Positions 46,910 through 56,745 are shown, counted from the stretch's first letter. The stretch is DNA of 64,000 bases from [Scytonema hofmanni] UTEX 2349 (GCF_000582685.1 NZ_KK073768.1:5105093-5169092), one strand, 5' to 3'. Notes: generated by a model not told the origin, from the letters alone. Numbers and translations are program-made.

Positions 46910-47186
46910 AGCTTTAATATAGTAGGGTGATATTAAATAATATCAGCATTTTCTAAGCTTTATCCTAATTCTGTAAGCATTTATTCTAGATGTTTTATCT
47001 AACCTTCACTTCAATTAATCTTCCTTATCTTCCCTCCCTACAAAGGGGGGGAATTTAAGTATTGGGCGATTTATTAGATTTGTAAATTGTGAAATCATAT
47101 CAAAGCTTAAAACCCTTTTAAATCCATAGCTACTGTATTTATTTAGTACAAAATTACCAACTTATTTTTACTTTCTATTTACAAAC
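46910..47186. other. Intergenic A/T-rich region
   Basis: No gene seen. A G-run (47045-47051) and A/T-rich DNA lead into the MITE-like element that follows. Confidence 0.4.
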
Positions 47187-47295
47187 CTATAGCGCTTCTC
47201 AGTTGGGTGCAATACATCAAAGAATTAAGGAAACGCAGATGAACGCAGATGAACGCAGATAAATCTGTATTTGATTCAAACGAGAAGCGCTATAG
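47187..47295. repeat. MITE-like element with perfect 14-bp termini
   Basis: CTATAGCGCTTCTC (47187-47200) and GAGAAGCGCTATAG (47282-47295) are exact inverse complements around a 109-bp element. Inside are two and a half copies of GAACGCAGAT. No coding capacity. Confidence 0.85.
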
Positions 47296-47472
47296 TACAG
47301 GCTGGCGTAAATAAACCAACCATTCTCAATCGCTAAAAAGGTTACTCCATATTACTTTTGAATGCGTGACTTCCAAAGAAGCGGTACTAGTCTTTCCCAT
47401 CTCCAATTAAAAATTCATATTAAGTAACTGATAATTTTCTGCTGCTTCCGTGGAATGCTAAATTTATAAACT

Positions 47473-47772
47473 TTGAAAAATTATCAGGATCAAGATGACG
47501 ACTTTTTTATTATTGGTGCTACCTCAATTTCTTCTGGCTTGATTATTGAGTGTAAATGGCAGCAAACTAGCGGTTCTGTCGATGAAAAACTGCCTTATCT
47601 CAACTTAAATATTCAAAAATGCTATCCTGCACAAGCAGTAGTATTAATTGACGGAGGAGGAATGAAACCACAAGCTATTTCTTGGTTAATCAAGCAAGTT
47701 GGTGACAATCAAAATTTGCTAGCAGTTCATACCTTAAGTTCATTTCTTGTCTGGTCTAACAATAACCTTTAA
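47473..47772 (+). pseudogene. C-terminal fragment of a PD-(D/E)XK restriction-type nuclease
   Basis: A 99-residue frame with a stop directly upstream (47467). SSGLIIECKWQQTSGSVDEK contains the ExK half of a PD-(D/E)XK site, followed by LPYLNLNIQKCYPAQAVVLIDG and a final AVHTLSSFLVW. This looks like the C-terminal half of a type II restriction enzyme; the N-terminal half with the first catalytic acid is absent. TTG 47473 is only a formal start. It converges with and overlaps by 4 bp a Dam-type methylase, its likely former partner. Confidence 0.65.
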
Positions 47773-48599
47773 TATGAAGTTACTAAAATCTCGTTAATTT
47801 TCCCTCTTTTTTTAGCATTAGAATTAATTGCCCTTGCTGCTGATATAGTGTGGATATTAAAACCACTATAAAGGTTGCGAATAAATTCGCAATCTGAATT
47901 AGATAGCATAACCTTTACACCACGTTCAGATAATGTCACAAATATATCTCTTAGTTGAATTTGCTGATTCTCTTTAAAAGAATAATTAGTATAAGATGTA
48001 AAATAACTAGTTTCACTTATGGGATAATATGGTGGATCAAAATAAACGAAATCATCACTAGAAGTTGCATGATTGAGTATTTCTGTAAAATTAGCAGATT
48101 TTATTTCAGCTTGATAAAGTGCTTTGGAAGCGGCAATTAGTAAATCTTCCGGACAAATATTAGGATTTTTGTATTTGCCTAAAGGTACATTGAATTTACC
48201 CTGTGAGTTTACCCGATAAAGACCGTTAAAGCAGGTTTTATTCAGATAAATTAGACGAGCGGCTTTTTCTAAATCAGTTTTTCCTGGATTAGCTCGTACA
48301 CTATAATAATAATCTCTACTATGTTTGCTTTCATGCTCTTTTAGCAGAGAAATTAATTTTTGAATATTATCCCGAACACAGCGATAAGTAGTAATTAATT
48401 CTGTATTAATGTCAGTCAAAATAGCTTTTGAAGGTTGGATATGAAAAAAAATTGCACCACCACCTAAGAATGGCTCATAGTAATTTTTATAAGTATTTTC
48501 GGATGGTAAATGAGTAAGATATTGTTTAATCAACTTACTTTTGCCGCCCGCCCATTTCAAAAAGGGACGCGGTAAAGTTGATTTAGATTGACTTAACAT
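47769..48599 (-). CDS. DNA adenine methylase, Dam/D12 class
   Basis: A 276-residue N6-adenine methyltransferase. Motif I is PFLKWAGGKSKLIKQYL, motif IV is FVYFDPPYYP, and ELITTYRCVRDN and KTCFNGLYRVNSQGKFNVP match the Dam family layout. It probably methylates a GATC-like site, a sequence also found inside HIP1; specificity is not proven. The overlapping convergent nuclease fragment suggests it was part of a restriction-modification system and is now a solitary methylase. Full length. Confidence 0.9.
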   Translation of the reverse strand: MLSQSKSTLPRPFLKWAGGKSKLIKQYLTHLPSENTYKNYYEPFLGGGAIFFHIQPSKAILTDINTELITTYRCVRDNIQKLISLLKEHESKHSRDYYYSVRANPGKTDLEKAARLIYLNKTCFNGLYRVNSQGKFNVPLGKYKNPNICPEDLLIAASKALYQAEIKSANFTEILNHATSSDDFVYFDPPYYPISETSYFTSYTNYSFKENQQIQLRDIFVTLSERGVKVMLSNSDCEFIRNLYSGFNIHTISAARAINSNAKKRGKINEILVTSY

Positions 48600-48759
48600 T
48601 TAATTAAAATAGTCGCGACTAAGACTAAATATAGCTAAGATAACTGACGAACTATATTTTCTATTGATTGAGTAATTTACCAACCTTATATATTACAATT
48701 AAATTGATGGGGCACATCAAAACAAACCTATAGTTTATAACAAGGCAGTATAAATTAAA

Positions 48760-48966
48760 ATGTTTGATGGATTTTGGGAAAACATCTTACGTTACTTCCG
48801 CTACTTTCTTACTACCCTCTTAGGCGTATTGCTGAACACGTTTGAACCATTAGTGTCGTTGTTTAAAAACCCAGTGACTGCGATCGCTGTTTTCGGCTTA
48901 ATTTTCGGTAGTCTCGTTTTCGTGACTCTTACCCTACGGGCAATGCTGGGCTTCAGTACAATTTAG
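48760..48966 (+). CDS. DUF751 (Ycf33-like) small membrane protein
   Basis: A 68-residue protein with two hydrophobic helices (YFLTTLLGVLLNTFEPLVSL; VTAIAVFGLIFGSLVFVTLTLRAML). It matches the DUF751/Ycf33 family found in cyanobacteria and some plastids. It lies 100 bp upstream of rbfA in the same direction, a frequent cyanobacterial neighbourhood. Function unknown; a thylakoid location is plausible. Confidence 0.85.
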   Translation: MFDGFWENILRYFRYFLTTLLGVLLNTFEPLVSLFKNPVTAIAVFGLIFGSLVFVTLTLRAMLGFSTI

Positions 48967-49065
48967 ACCATGAGCATACGTTGCTTGTAGGGTCAAGATG
49001 GCGATCGCAACTTTCTTTAGTATTCTATTTGTTTAGTTGAACCTCTGTGAGGAGGCATAATATCT

Positions 49066-49479
49066 ATGGCTACAACTCGCCGTGTTTCCCGCGTTGCTGA
49101 ATTAATTAAACGGGAAGTTAGCCAAATGCTGCTCAGTGGCATTAAGGATGACCGTGTAGGCACAGGAATGGTAAGTGTTACCGATGTTGATGTTTCTGGC
49201 GATTTGCAACACGCCAAAATTTACGTCAGCATTTATGGTAGTGACGAAGCCAAAGTAGAAACAATGGCAGGATTAAAATCAGCAACAGGTTACGTTCGCA
49301 GCGAACTTGGTGCCAGGGTGCGTCTGCGTCGCACCCCAGAGGTGGTTTTTGTGGAAGATCGCTCAATTGAACGCGGTAATAAGGTGCTGTCCTTATTAAA
49401 CCAATTAGAGAATAACCGTCCATCTGAAAGTCAGGCATCAGACGACAGCACCGATGAAGATGATGATTTTCCCGATTGA
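49066..49479 (+). CDS. rbfA: 30S ribosome-binding factor RbfA
   Basis: A 137-residue single KH-like domain protein that binds the pre-30S particle and assists 16S rRNA 5' maturation and cold growth. Signatures: [40 protein letters not shown] and [24 protein letters not shown]. An acidic tail ([13 protein letters not shown]) follows. ATG 49066 is preceded by GTGAGGAGGC, a good ribosome site. Confidence 0.95.
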   Translation: MATTRRVSRVAELIKREVSQMLLSGIKDDRVGTGMVSVTDVDVSGDLQHAKIYVSIYGSDEAKVETMAGLKSATGYVRSELGARVRLRRTPEVVFVEDRSIERGNKVLSLLNQLENNRPSESQASDDSTDEDDDFPD

Positions 49480-49503
49480 CCCGCCATTATGTTGAAAATG
49501 AAT

Positions 49504-49531
49504 GTAGAGACGTAGCAGTGCTACGTCTCTT
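49504..49531. repeat. GTAGAGACG-type hairpin repeat
   Basis: GTAGAGACGTAGCA-GTGCTACGTCTCT, a near-perfect palindrome just after rbfA. Confidence 0.75.
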
Positions 49532-49606
49532 GGGATCAGATAACGTATGATTAAATTCGGTCGATGTCTATTGATAAATTGGCGAAAGTATGCACTTCTC
49601 TAATAT

Positions 49607-49660
49607 CCCCTCAGTTTAATTGGGTAATCAATACTCAATTAGCCTGAGGGGTTTTAAATT
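49607..49660 (+). terminator. Rho-independent terminator downstream of rbfA
   Basis: CCCCTCAG pairs with CTGAGGGG, extended by TTAATTG/CAATTA, and is followed by TTTTAAAT. It probably ends the DUF751-rbfA transcript. Confidence 0.65.
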
Positions 49661-50720
49661 ATGGCGGGAAACTTCACCGGGTATCTCTGTAACTGAATTG
49701 ACAATGTGATTTGAACAACAATTACTTCCAGGAAATCAGCTAAACACTTTACAGATGCGATCGCTTTACATTTGCTTAAATATGACTATGCCTAGTTGCC
49801 TAGATATGGTAGGTAGGTCGTTAAATTAAACATCATTCGCTATTGGTCGGGCAAGGGAGAATAGCAAAAAAACACCCTTTTGACTTTGTTAAGGTTTCGT
49901 AACAAAATCAAAATAATTAATGATTCAGTACCTCTTTTATCGATAAAACTTATCAATGCAATATTTATATATCCTACAGTATTCATTTACACAATCTAAT
50001 TGTCAGAAATCAGCTTTTGCCATTAGATTTTTTCACTTCAAGCCACCCAAGCAATTAAGGAAGCTATACCAAATGCTATACATAACTCAAAATAGCGATC
50101 GCCACACCCAAACCAGTGTTAACCTAAAAGCAAATCATCCAACATTGTTACAGTTTTTTACCAAAACCAATGTTTTTTTCTACATTCCTGAAGGTCAATT
50201 CACATATGTATATTTACTGAATAAATTATTAACAAATAGTTATTCAAAGGCTTTCGTGGTGTACTTTAGCCGTTATACTTTGCAACAGTTTATACCCTCG
50301 CTTCTGCTAAATATTTCAGGTCTGTTTCACCGAAAAAGGATTTTATCAGTCTCAGGCACTACTTTAAGTACATCATTTGATATTTAAATAACTTGCCAAG
50401 GAACTAATAACTTTTACCAAATCAGAGATGAAAGCATTCTTCTACAAAGCTTTTAAACCTTTTCAAAAGAATTTGCACTTTTGATAAAGACGTTACTATA
50501 ATTACCGGGGTACTATTTTTTGAGACGCATTCAAAGTAAAAGTCACGAATACTTGACTTTCTTAACATTTCTTTAGATAATTTGAGGATGTATAGCGTCA
50601 AAATGTAAATAGTTCCGTATACCAAAATACAAAAGCCCAGCCACAAGATTAATCCTTGTGGTCTTCGTTCCTAGGAAAACTTAGGAATACCAATTAAGTG
50701 TAACTTTGTGAGTTAAAACC
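49661..50720. other. Long intergenic stretch without a supported gene
   Basis: About 1 kb. A 143-codon frame at 49956-50387 and a 74-codon one at 50422-50646 have no ribosome site, unusual composition and no family look. Near the end, CCACAAG-ATTAATC-CTTGTGG (50641-50661) is a terminator-like hairpin on either strand. One TGCGATCGC stands near 49757. Confidence 0.45.
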
Positions 50721-50957
50721 ATGAGTATCAATACGGTGCCTTCTATTAATTACTACTCTCTGGATATCATCCAAGACGAAGCACGCCGACTGGTGCAAAA
50801 AGGGATGGTCAGCCGACAACAGCCAATATACACACTCTGCCAATACATCCCTGCGAGAGAGTGGGTTTGCGTGGAATGCGAATTAGAAAAATGTGATTTT
50901 TTACTGCGCGATCGCATCGGCGATTTGATTGGTCGTGAAAAATGGGAAAACGATTAA
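50721..50957 (+). CDS. DUF4327 family protein
   Basis: A 78-residue protein with the DUF4327 pattern: YSLDIIQDEARRLVQKGMVSRQQPIYTLCQYI, then EWVCVECELEKCDFLLRDRIGDLI. The family is confined to cyanobacteria and its function is unknown. The Cys pair (CVEC) could bind metal but is not fully conserved in my recollection. Single gene. Start ATG 50721 at MSINTVPSINYY. Confidence 0.85.
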   Translation: MSINTVPSINYYSLDIIQDEARRLVQKGMVSRQQPIYTLCQYIPAREWVCVECELEKCDFLLRDRIGDLIGREKWEND

Positions 50958-51168
50958 TGGGTTTTTGTTGTAATCCTCAGTTTTTGAAATGAAAGTGTCT
51001 GAATGGATGTGCGGATCTGACAACAGAACATTTAAGGGTTAATAGTCAAGGATATTCTCTGCTGATAATCGGTCTAAAGCGATCCATGCCGCTCAATTCC
51101 ATCATTACAGAAACTCGCTTAGTCTAATTTATACAAAAGTGTCAAGTAGCGCGATCGCCTCTATAGCC

Positions 51169-51262
51169 CCAAGAGGTTTCGTTGATGGAAACTTCTTAAG
51201 CGTCTGTTGAAACACACTTGCCAAGTGTCTTGGAGAAGCGCTTAAAGGTTAGTACAGGCTGC
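51169..51262. ncRNA. Candidate structured RNA in the gap after the DUF4327 gene
   Basis: The 600-bp gap 50958-51558 has no ORF with family look. Within it, TTAAGCG (51196-51202) and CGCTTAA (51240-51246) enclose ACACTTG-CCAAGTGT, and GTTTC-GTTGATG-GAAAC stands just before. Nested stems suggest a folded transcript; strand and boundaries are uncertain. Confidence 0.25.
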
Positions 51263-51410
51263 ACTACGATTCGGATGTTGACAAGGCATTTTCTCTTTGA
51301 AAAAGCCTCTTCCTGGTCAAAAGGGGGGGATAACCTTGCAAGAGTGTGAAGGCACGGCAATTGCAGCACATCCAGTACAACACCTAGAATATAATTTGTT
51401 AATTAAATTA

Positions 51411-51450
51411 CCGGGGCGGTTTATAATATGAAACTGCTCCGGTGATTTTT
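51411..51450 (+). terminator. Terminator-like hairpin
   Basis: CCGGGGCGGTTT and GAAACTGCTCCGG pair with minor mismatches and are followed by TGATTTTT. It could end a transcript crossing 51160-51410. Confidence 0.55.
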
Positions 51451-51558
51451 CATCACTTATTTTTTTAGAGCGTTGTTAGTTGTTTGTTGGTTGTTCTGCT
51501 AAATACTACCTTTTAAACGCCACGTTGGGAAAGCGGGGAGACCCCCCCCACCCTCCTA

Positions 51559-51912
51559 CTAACCCACTTGCTCTAAATACTGATTCACATCTTCAATGAG
51601 GCGGGTGAGTTCCGCTTCTGTCGTCAGACGGATACTCGCATCACGAATGGTAAGCAGGACTTTAGCCGCGAAGGGTGTAGCCCAGATATTGGGATTACAA
51701 AAAATCTCTAAAAATACCTCTCCCGTGTAACGATATTCCATCGGACGCTGGGGAGTAACTTTACCTGCATTAGAAGCGCTTTTAGTAGAAACAGCTTTGA
51801 GGCTTTCCATCAATTGATCGATCGCTGCTTTTAATTCCCGTGCTGCAAGAGGTGAAAAACTAAAAGAGACAGAACCTTCAATCAGGTTCAATGTTAGATT
51901 GTTTGGGGACAT
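51559..51912 (-). CDS. Conserved-looking hypothetical protein
   Basis: A 117-residue protein that I do not recognise. It has an N-terminal beta part ([27 protein letters not shown]) and a C-terminal helical part ([31 protein letters not shown]), with no signal or membrane segment. Codon use is like that of the neighbouring core genes, so it is probably vertical and cyanobacterial. Single gene. Confidence 0.6.
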   Translation of the reverse strand: MSPNNLTLNLIEGSVSFSFSPLAARELKAAIDQLMESLKAVSTKSASNAGKVTPQRPMEYRYTGEVFLEIFCNPNIWATPFAAKVLLTIRDASIRLTTEAELTRLIEDVNQYLEQVG

Positions 51913-51968
51913 GAGCTATTTATGACAACATTTTGCTACAAATAATATTTTCCAGTGCGATCGGCTTT

Positions 51969-52052
51969 TTTTTAATAGACATCGACCGCTTTTTTATTAT
52001 GCGTTACCCAAAACCCTTGATTAGACGTTGCATTTCTACTTCTTGTGTCTAA
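51969..52052. repeat. Diverged copy of the TTATGCGTTACCC repeat
   Basis: TAATAGACATCGACCGC, TTATGCGTTACCCAAAACCC and a terminal TGTGTCTAATTT match the element at 57472-57579 and part of 56633-56700; the central hairpin is degraded here. Confidence 0.55.
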
Positions 52053-52084
52053 TTTTGGTTTCTATGGTTTAGAGAAAACCTTGC

Positions 52085-52320
52085 ATACCAAGTTAATTTT
52101 GACGCTTATGGTGTGAACTTACAAGGAAAAGCGGGGAAGAATGATGCGCCCCGGAAGAACAGGTACGTAGTACCGCATTCTGTGCAATAGATGCGGGGAT
52201 GAAAAACGGCTCCGTTCTTTTTAACCCCCCGTAAATATTACTCTTGTTGGTGCAAACCTGCATGAGCAAGTTATGTCTTAGATTCAAGAATCCCCGTCGA
52301 TTTATCGCGGGGAGTATCAA
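52085..52320 (+). mobile_element. Remnant right end of an IS200/IS605-type (TnpB) element
   Basis: The 3' part ends GAATCCCCGTCGATTTATCG then CGGGGAGTATCAA. The CCCCG-T-CGAT-TT-ATCG-CGGGG hairpin (52292-52312) directly before AGTATCAA is the pattern I know from right ends of cyanobacterial IS605-type elements. A short open frame (NFDAYGVNLQGKAGKNDAPR then KNRYVVPHSVQ) precedes it. No transposase or TnpB body remains. The match is from memory. Confidence 0.35.
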
Positions 52321-52584
52321 TAAATGTCAACAATACCACTAAAGAATGATTTTTCATGAAATATTCTTGGTGTTAATGACAAAAAGAAACACTTGCCTAG
52401 AAAAAGTAAATAGTAACAGTTATCAGGCTTGTAGCTAATTTTAGTTAAAATTGATGTCAATAAAGAAGCGTAATCAGTTGAGTTTATAGAGATATACAAT
52501 CTTTACTGCGTAAGAGATTGATACATTAAATTCGTGTTTTAAGTTTTACATTAGAGGTCATAGAAGATAATTCTAAAAAAGTCT

Positions 52585-53472
52585 ATGACATACGATAATC
52601 GTGCCACGGTGCGAAGGGTGTTAATTATCACCCTGCTACTAAACTTGTTTGTAATGATATTGAAAGCGGTAGTTGGAACGTTGACAGGTTCTCTCAGTTT
52701 GCAAGCTGATGCTTTACATAGCGTTACCGATAGCGCCAACAACATTTTAGGATTGATTGCGATTAGGTTTTCTTCCCCAAAACCCGATCGCGAACATCCC
52801 TACGGACATCTAAAATTTGAAGCTTTGGGTGCTTTGGGAATTTCCGCTTTTCTGGGAATAGCCTGCTTTGAAATTCTCCAAGGGGCAATTGAAGGAATTA
52901 TTAAAGGGAGGAGCTTAGTAAAAATATCACAATCAGAACTGTGGTTATTACTGCTTGTACTGGGCGTGAATATTTTCGTAGCTTTTTATGAACGCCATGT
53001 GGGTAAGCGAGTAGGTAGTCCTATCTTGATTGCCGATGCCCAACATACCATGAGCGATGTTTGGGTAACAATTAGTGTAATAGGTGGTTTAATTGGCGTT
53101 TGGTTGGGTTATCAATGGCTAGATTTGGTTTTAGCCTTTCCCGTCGCTTTGTTGGTATTTTGGAGTGGCTGGTCAGTTTTAAAAGACAATTTACCTTGGC
53201 TGGTGGATGAAATGGCGATCGCACCAGAAGCAATTTATGATATCGCTCTTTCTGTACCTGGTGTTCTTAATTGTCACGATATCGCTTCTCGCGGTGTTCT
53301 TGGTCGTCAAGTCTTCATCGAAATGCATTTAATCGTAGATTCCCCAGATGTTGAAACCGCACACCACATCACCGAGGAAGTAGAAAAGCGTTTAGAAGAA
53401 CGCTTTAGCCCAGTCAGAATTTTAATTCACGTTGAACCACCCTCTTACAAATCTGAGCGAATTAGCTTTTGA
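52585..53472 (+). CDS. Cation diffusion facilitator family transporter
   Basis: A 295-residue CDF protein with six hydrophobic helices. The metal site residues are in LQADALHSVTDSANNILG (TM2) and ADAQHTMSDVWVT (TM5), the HxxxD pairs; DREHPYGHLKFE is the usual loop. The C-terminal cytoplasmic ferredoxin-like domain (DIASRGVLGRQVFIEMHLIVD) is present. It would export Zn, Co, Fe or Mn with proton exchange; HD-HD type residues fit zinc. Single gene. Confidence 0.92.
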   Translation: MTYDNRATVRRVLIITLLLNLFVMILKAVVGTLTGSLSLQADALHSVTDSANNILGLIAIRFSSPKPDREHPYGHLKFEALGALGISAFLGIACFEILQGAIEGIIKGRSLVKISQSELWLLLLVLGVNIFVAFYERHVGKRVGSPILIADAQHTMSDVWVTISVIGGLIGVWLGYQWLDLVLAFPVALLVFWSGWSVLKDNLPWLVDEMAIAPEAIYDIALSVPGVLNCHDIASRGVLGRQVFIEMHLIVDSPDVETAHHITEEVEKRLEERFSPVRILIHVEPPSYKSERISF

Positions 53473-53661
53473 GCGCAAATTGAGGCTCAACTCAAATATG
53501 TCCAAACGAAGTACAGCGATCGCATAAGAACGAGCGCGTTTTTTAACGCAGAGGAACGCGGAGGTAAACGCAAAGTGACGCAGAGTTTTTTTAAGAGGAT
53601 TTGCTACGAAAAAAGCGAAATTCTGTACTAATACCATTTCTGTGTGAAGATGCGCCTAATT

Positions 53662-53712
53662 TAGCCCACGCAGGTGGGCTTCGTTCGTTTAGCCGCGAGT
53701 TTACTCGTCGGG
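53662..53712. repeat. GCGTAGGCGG-type palindromic repeat
   Basis: AGCCCAC-GCAG-GTGGGCT, a TCGTTCGTTTAGCCGCGAGT spacer and TTACTCGTCGGG. It is a third member of the family at 23824 and 25061. The stretch 53473-53843 otherwise holds only short dispersed repeats such as GAACGCGGAGG. Confidence 0.7.
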
Positions 53713-53843
53713 TTATTAAGCGCAGCCTCATAAAGAATTGGTATAAGTCGAAGTTACATTAAGAAAGATAAAGACAATCAGAGTATGGCTTTTGGGAGAC
53801 GCATAATTCTTCCTAGTAACCCGTTAAAAACAGTACCAGTAGA

Positions 53844-54257
53844 ATGACTTTAAATGTCGAAGCTTTAGAAAACAGTTTTGCTCAAGTCAAACCATTAGCC
53901 CCAGACTTTGCAGCGAGCTTCTATCAAAATCTGTTTACTGATTACCCTCAAGTTCAGCCGTTGTTTGCACATACTGACATGAGCGAGCAGCGGAAGCATA
54001 TCATAAAAGCTTTAGTATTGGTAGTTGAAAACCTCCGTCAACTAGATGTGCTAAATAATGCATTGAAGGAAATGGGGGCAAGGCATCTTAAATATGGCAC
54101 TATCCAAGAATATTATCCAATGGTGGGTGCATCACTATTGAAGACCTTTGAATTTTATCTGGGAGCAAACTGGACGAGTGAGGTAGAACAGTCTTGGTTT
54201 GATGCTTATGATGCGATCGCTAGCATTATGTTAGAAGGGGCAAAGGAAGTTTCTTGA
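53844..54257 (+). CDS. Globin family protein (flavohaemoglobin-type globin domain)
   Basis: A 137-residue globin. Helix A-B is LENSFAQVKPLAPDFAASFYQNLFTDYPQVQPLFAHTDM, the E helix KHIIKALVLVVENL, and the F helix ARHLKYGTIQEYYPMVGASLL with the proximal His in RHLKYG. No reductase domain is attached, so it is a single-domain globin, likely acting in NO dioxygenation or oxygen handling with a separate reductase. Single gene ahead of convergent guaA. Confidence 0.9.
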   Translation: MTLNVEALENSFAQVKPLAPDFAASFYQNLFTDYPQVQPLFAHTDMSEQRKHIIKALVLVVENLRQLDVLNNALKEMGARHLKYGTIQEYYPMVGASLLKTFEFYLGANWTSEVEQSWFDAYDAIASIMLEGAKEVS

Positions 54258-54327
54258 TTAAATTTCGCAAAGTGAAAAGAAATAAGGTGGGCAATGCCAC
54301 CCTACTTTATTACTTTTTCTGCTTTTA

Positions 54328-55947
54328 TTATTCCCACTCAATGGTTCCAGGTGGCTTGGAGGTGATGTCATAAACCACCCGATTCACACCTTTGACTTCA
54401 TTGACAATCCGGTTAGAAATCGCTTCCAACACATCGTAAGGCACACGCGCCCAATCAGCGGTCATACCATCTTCACTTTGTACAATCCGCAAGACAATTG
54501 GGTAAGCATAAGTACGCTGATCGCCCATTACCCCGACACTCTTGATTGGTAGCAATACGGCAAAGGTTTGCCAATAATCATGATACAAGCCGCGTTGGTT
54601 AATTTCTTGCCGCACAATCAAATCAGCGTCGCGCAAAATATTTAACCGTTCAGCGGTGACTTCGCCAATAATGCGAATCGCCAAACCGGGACCTGGGAAA
54701 GGATGGCGTTGGACAATTTCTTCTGGTAAGCCAATAGATCGCCCAACTTTGCGGACTTCATCTTTAAATAGTTTCCGCAGGGGTTCTACGAGTTTGAATC
54801 GCAAATCTTTCGGTAAACCGCCGACGTTGTGATGGCTCTTAATTTTTACCGCGACTCGTTCGCCTGTTTGCGGATCGACGTTGGTACCAGCCGATTCGAT
54901 GACATCTGGATAAAGTGTACCTTGAGCTAGATAGTCAAAATGACCCAGGCGTCTGGATGTTTCTTCAAATTCACGAATAAATTCGTGTCCGATGCGACGG
55001 CGTTTTTCTTCTGGATCGGTGACACCATTAAGAGCGTTGAGGAAGCGATCGCGTGCATTTACATACTCTACGGGAATGTGAAACTGCTCTTTAAATAATT
55101 TCAGCAATCGCTCAGGCTCTAACTTCCGCATAAAGCCTTGGTCGATAAACACGCAAGTCAGGCGATCGCCGATCGCTTTATACATCAAAAACGCCAGCGT
55201 CGAAGAATCCACGCCTCCAGAAAGCGCCAACAGCACTCGTTTGTCGCCTACTTTGGCGCGAATTTCGCGAATCGCTTCTTCCACAAAAGCGGCGGTTGTC
55301 CAAGTTGGTTCACACTCACATATGTGGTATACAAAATTACGTATTAATGCTAAACCCCCTAGAGAATGCACCACTTCTGGGTGAAACTGGACACCGTAAA
55401 GTTTTTTCGTGTGGTTGGCAATGGCTGCACAGGGCGTATTCTCAGTGTGTGCCAGCAATTCAAATCCAGGCGGCATTTTCGTAACTGAGTCACCGTGGCT
55501 CATCCACATGGTTGTGCCATCTTGGACATTAGTCAGTAAATCTGTTGGATCATCTATGTATAGCGATGATTTGCCATACTCACCCCGGTCAGCTTTTAAT
55601 ACTTCGCCACCAAGCTGGTTTACCATCAATTGCATTCCATAGCACACACCTAAAATGGGAATTCCCAAATTCCAAATTTCTGGGTCACAATGGGGAGCGT
55701 AGTTGTCATATACTGAATTTGGTCCCCCGGAAAGGATTATTCCCTTGGGATCTAGTTCGCGCAATTGTTCTGCTGTGGTTCGATAAGAAACAACTTCCGA
55801 GTATACTTGTGTTTCGCGGATGCGACGGGCGATCAACTCAGAATACTGAGAGCCGAAATCGAGAATCAAAATAATTTGCCGATCAAGCCGTCCATAAGAC
55901 TTAACTTTCTGAGGCGCTTGTTCTGTAGGTATCACCGCTGTATTCAT
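54328..55947 (-). CDS. guaA: GMP synthase (glutamine-hydrolysing)
   Basis: A 539-residue GMP synthetase converting XMP, ATP and glutamine to GMP. The N-terminal class I amidotransferase has [20 protein letters not shown], the nucleophile Cys in [11 protein letters not shown] and [11 protein letters not shown]. The ATP pyrophosphatase has [17 protein letters not shown]. The dimerisation domain ends [20 protein letters not shown], then [10 protein letters not shown]. Full length, single gene. No guanine riboswitch was recognised in the 380-bp gap upstream (55948-56328), which shows no other feature. Confidence 0.98.
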   Translation of the reverse strand: MNTAVIPTEQAPQKVKSYGRLDRQIILILDFGSQYSELIARRIRETQVYSEVVSYRTTAEQLRELDPKGIILSGGPNSVYDNYAPHCDPEIWNLGIPILGVCYGMQLMVNQLGGEVLKADRGEYGKSSLYIDDPTDLLTNVQDGTTMWMSHGDSVTKMPPGFELLAHTENTPCAAIANHTKKLYGVQFHPEVVHSLGGLALIRNFVYHICECEPTWTTAAFVEEAIREIRAKVGDKRVLLALSGGVDSSTLAFLMYKAIGDRLTCVFIDQGFMRKLEPERLLKLFKEQFHIPVEYVNARDRFLNALNGVTDPEEKRRRIGHEFIREFEETSRRLGHFDYLAQGTLYPDVIESAGTNVDPQTGERVAVKIKSHHNVGGLPKDLRFKLVEPLRKLFKDEVRKVGRSIGLPEEIVQRHPFPGPGLAIRIIGEVTAERLNILRDADLIVRQEINQRGLYHDYWQTFAVLLPIKSVGVMGDQRTYAYPIVLRIVQSEDGMTADWARVPYDVLEAISNRIVNEVKGVNRVVYDITSKPPGTIEWE

Positions 55948-56328
55948 GATGGCAAAAGTGGTAGATGTGATGAATAATTGTGGCTCTCTGGTCTTAATTG
56001 AGAGATTTTTGCAGATAAATGGGCTTTTAAGGTAAGAAAATCCTGAACAAAGGCGCTCTGGTTCGCGTTTGTCTGGCTAAGTAATGGGCAAATGGGATTA
56101 AGAAGAGAAGTCTAACCGATAGTGGGTACTACAAAAAATATGAATTGATTGGAATTTATTTATGATTATTCATAATAAATTAACATAATTTTGTCAATCG
56201 GATACAAGTATTTTTTCTTTTAATGATAACAAGCGCGCTCTTCTCGCTGCTGTGTAGTGTGATTCGGTGCGATCGCTTTGTCTTAGTAGGATTGCGGAAT
56301 AGAGAAATTCTCCCTTCAACGAAACCCC

Positions 56329-56628
56329 TTAAACTCCCACCTCTGACAAGAAAATTTGCATAACTTCCCAAGACAGTCCTTGTTGAATATAGTTAGGCAT
56401 TTGGGGATTGTAAGGACTCGCGACTCGGTCGATACTCTCAATTTTCGCTTCATCTGGCAATACAGGTACATCCGGATCGAATGCAGTTGAGCGGGTCAAA
56501 GAACTAGAAAACCCTTTAAATATAACTATTTTGTCTTGCTCACCAGCAACTTCTGCCGTTACAACTAAGACTTCTTGGGGGCGTTTGGTAGTATATTGTT
56601 CCAGGCGCTTACCGATAAAATTTGGCAT
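56329..56628 (-). CDS. Conserved cyanobacterial hypothetical protein
   Basis: A 99-residue protein (MPNFIGKRLEQYTTKRPQEV, VLVVTAEVAGEQDKIVIFKGFSSSLTR split across strands, LPDEAKIESIDRVASPYNPQ, IQQGLSWEVMQIFLSEVGV). It looks like the small DUF7734-type proteins shared by cyanobacteria and plastids, with a beta-rich core, but the family call is from memory. No signal or membrane segment. Function unknown. Confidence 0.65.
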   Translation of the reverse strand: MPNFIGKRLEQYTTKRPQEVLVVTAEVAGEQDKIVIFKGFSSSLTRSTAFDPDVPVLPDEAKIESIDRVASPYNPQMPNYIQQGLSWEVMQIFLSEVGV

Positions 56629-56632
56629 ACAT

Positions 56633-56700
56633 TATCGCATTATCCAGAACCCCTACAAGACGTAGCACTGCTACGTCTCTACATTCTTTGTGTCTAATGG
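56633..56700. repeat. TTATGCGTTACCC-type repeat with central hairpin
   Basis: TTATCGCATTATCCAGAACC, then CAAGACGTAGCA-CTGCTACGTCTCTAC and a terminal TTTGTGTCTAAT. Shares order and sequence with 57472-57579. A CCCTTTCC heptamer tract follows (56712-56742). Confidence 0.65.
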
Positions 56701-56745
56701 GGAAGGATTTTTTCTTCCCCTTTCCCCTTTCCCCTTTCCCCTTCT

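Noticed and set aside
49956..50387. 143-codon ORF on the plus strand
   Set aside because: No ribosome site, unusual residue composition, no domain or signal pattern; it lies in an A/T-rich gap.
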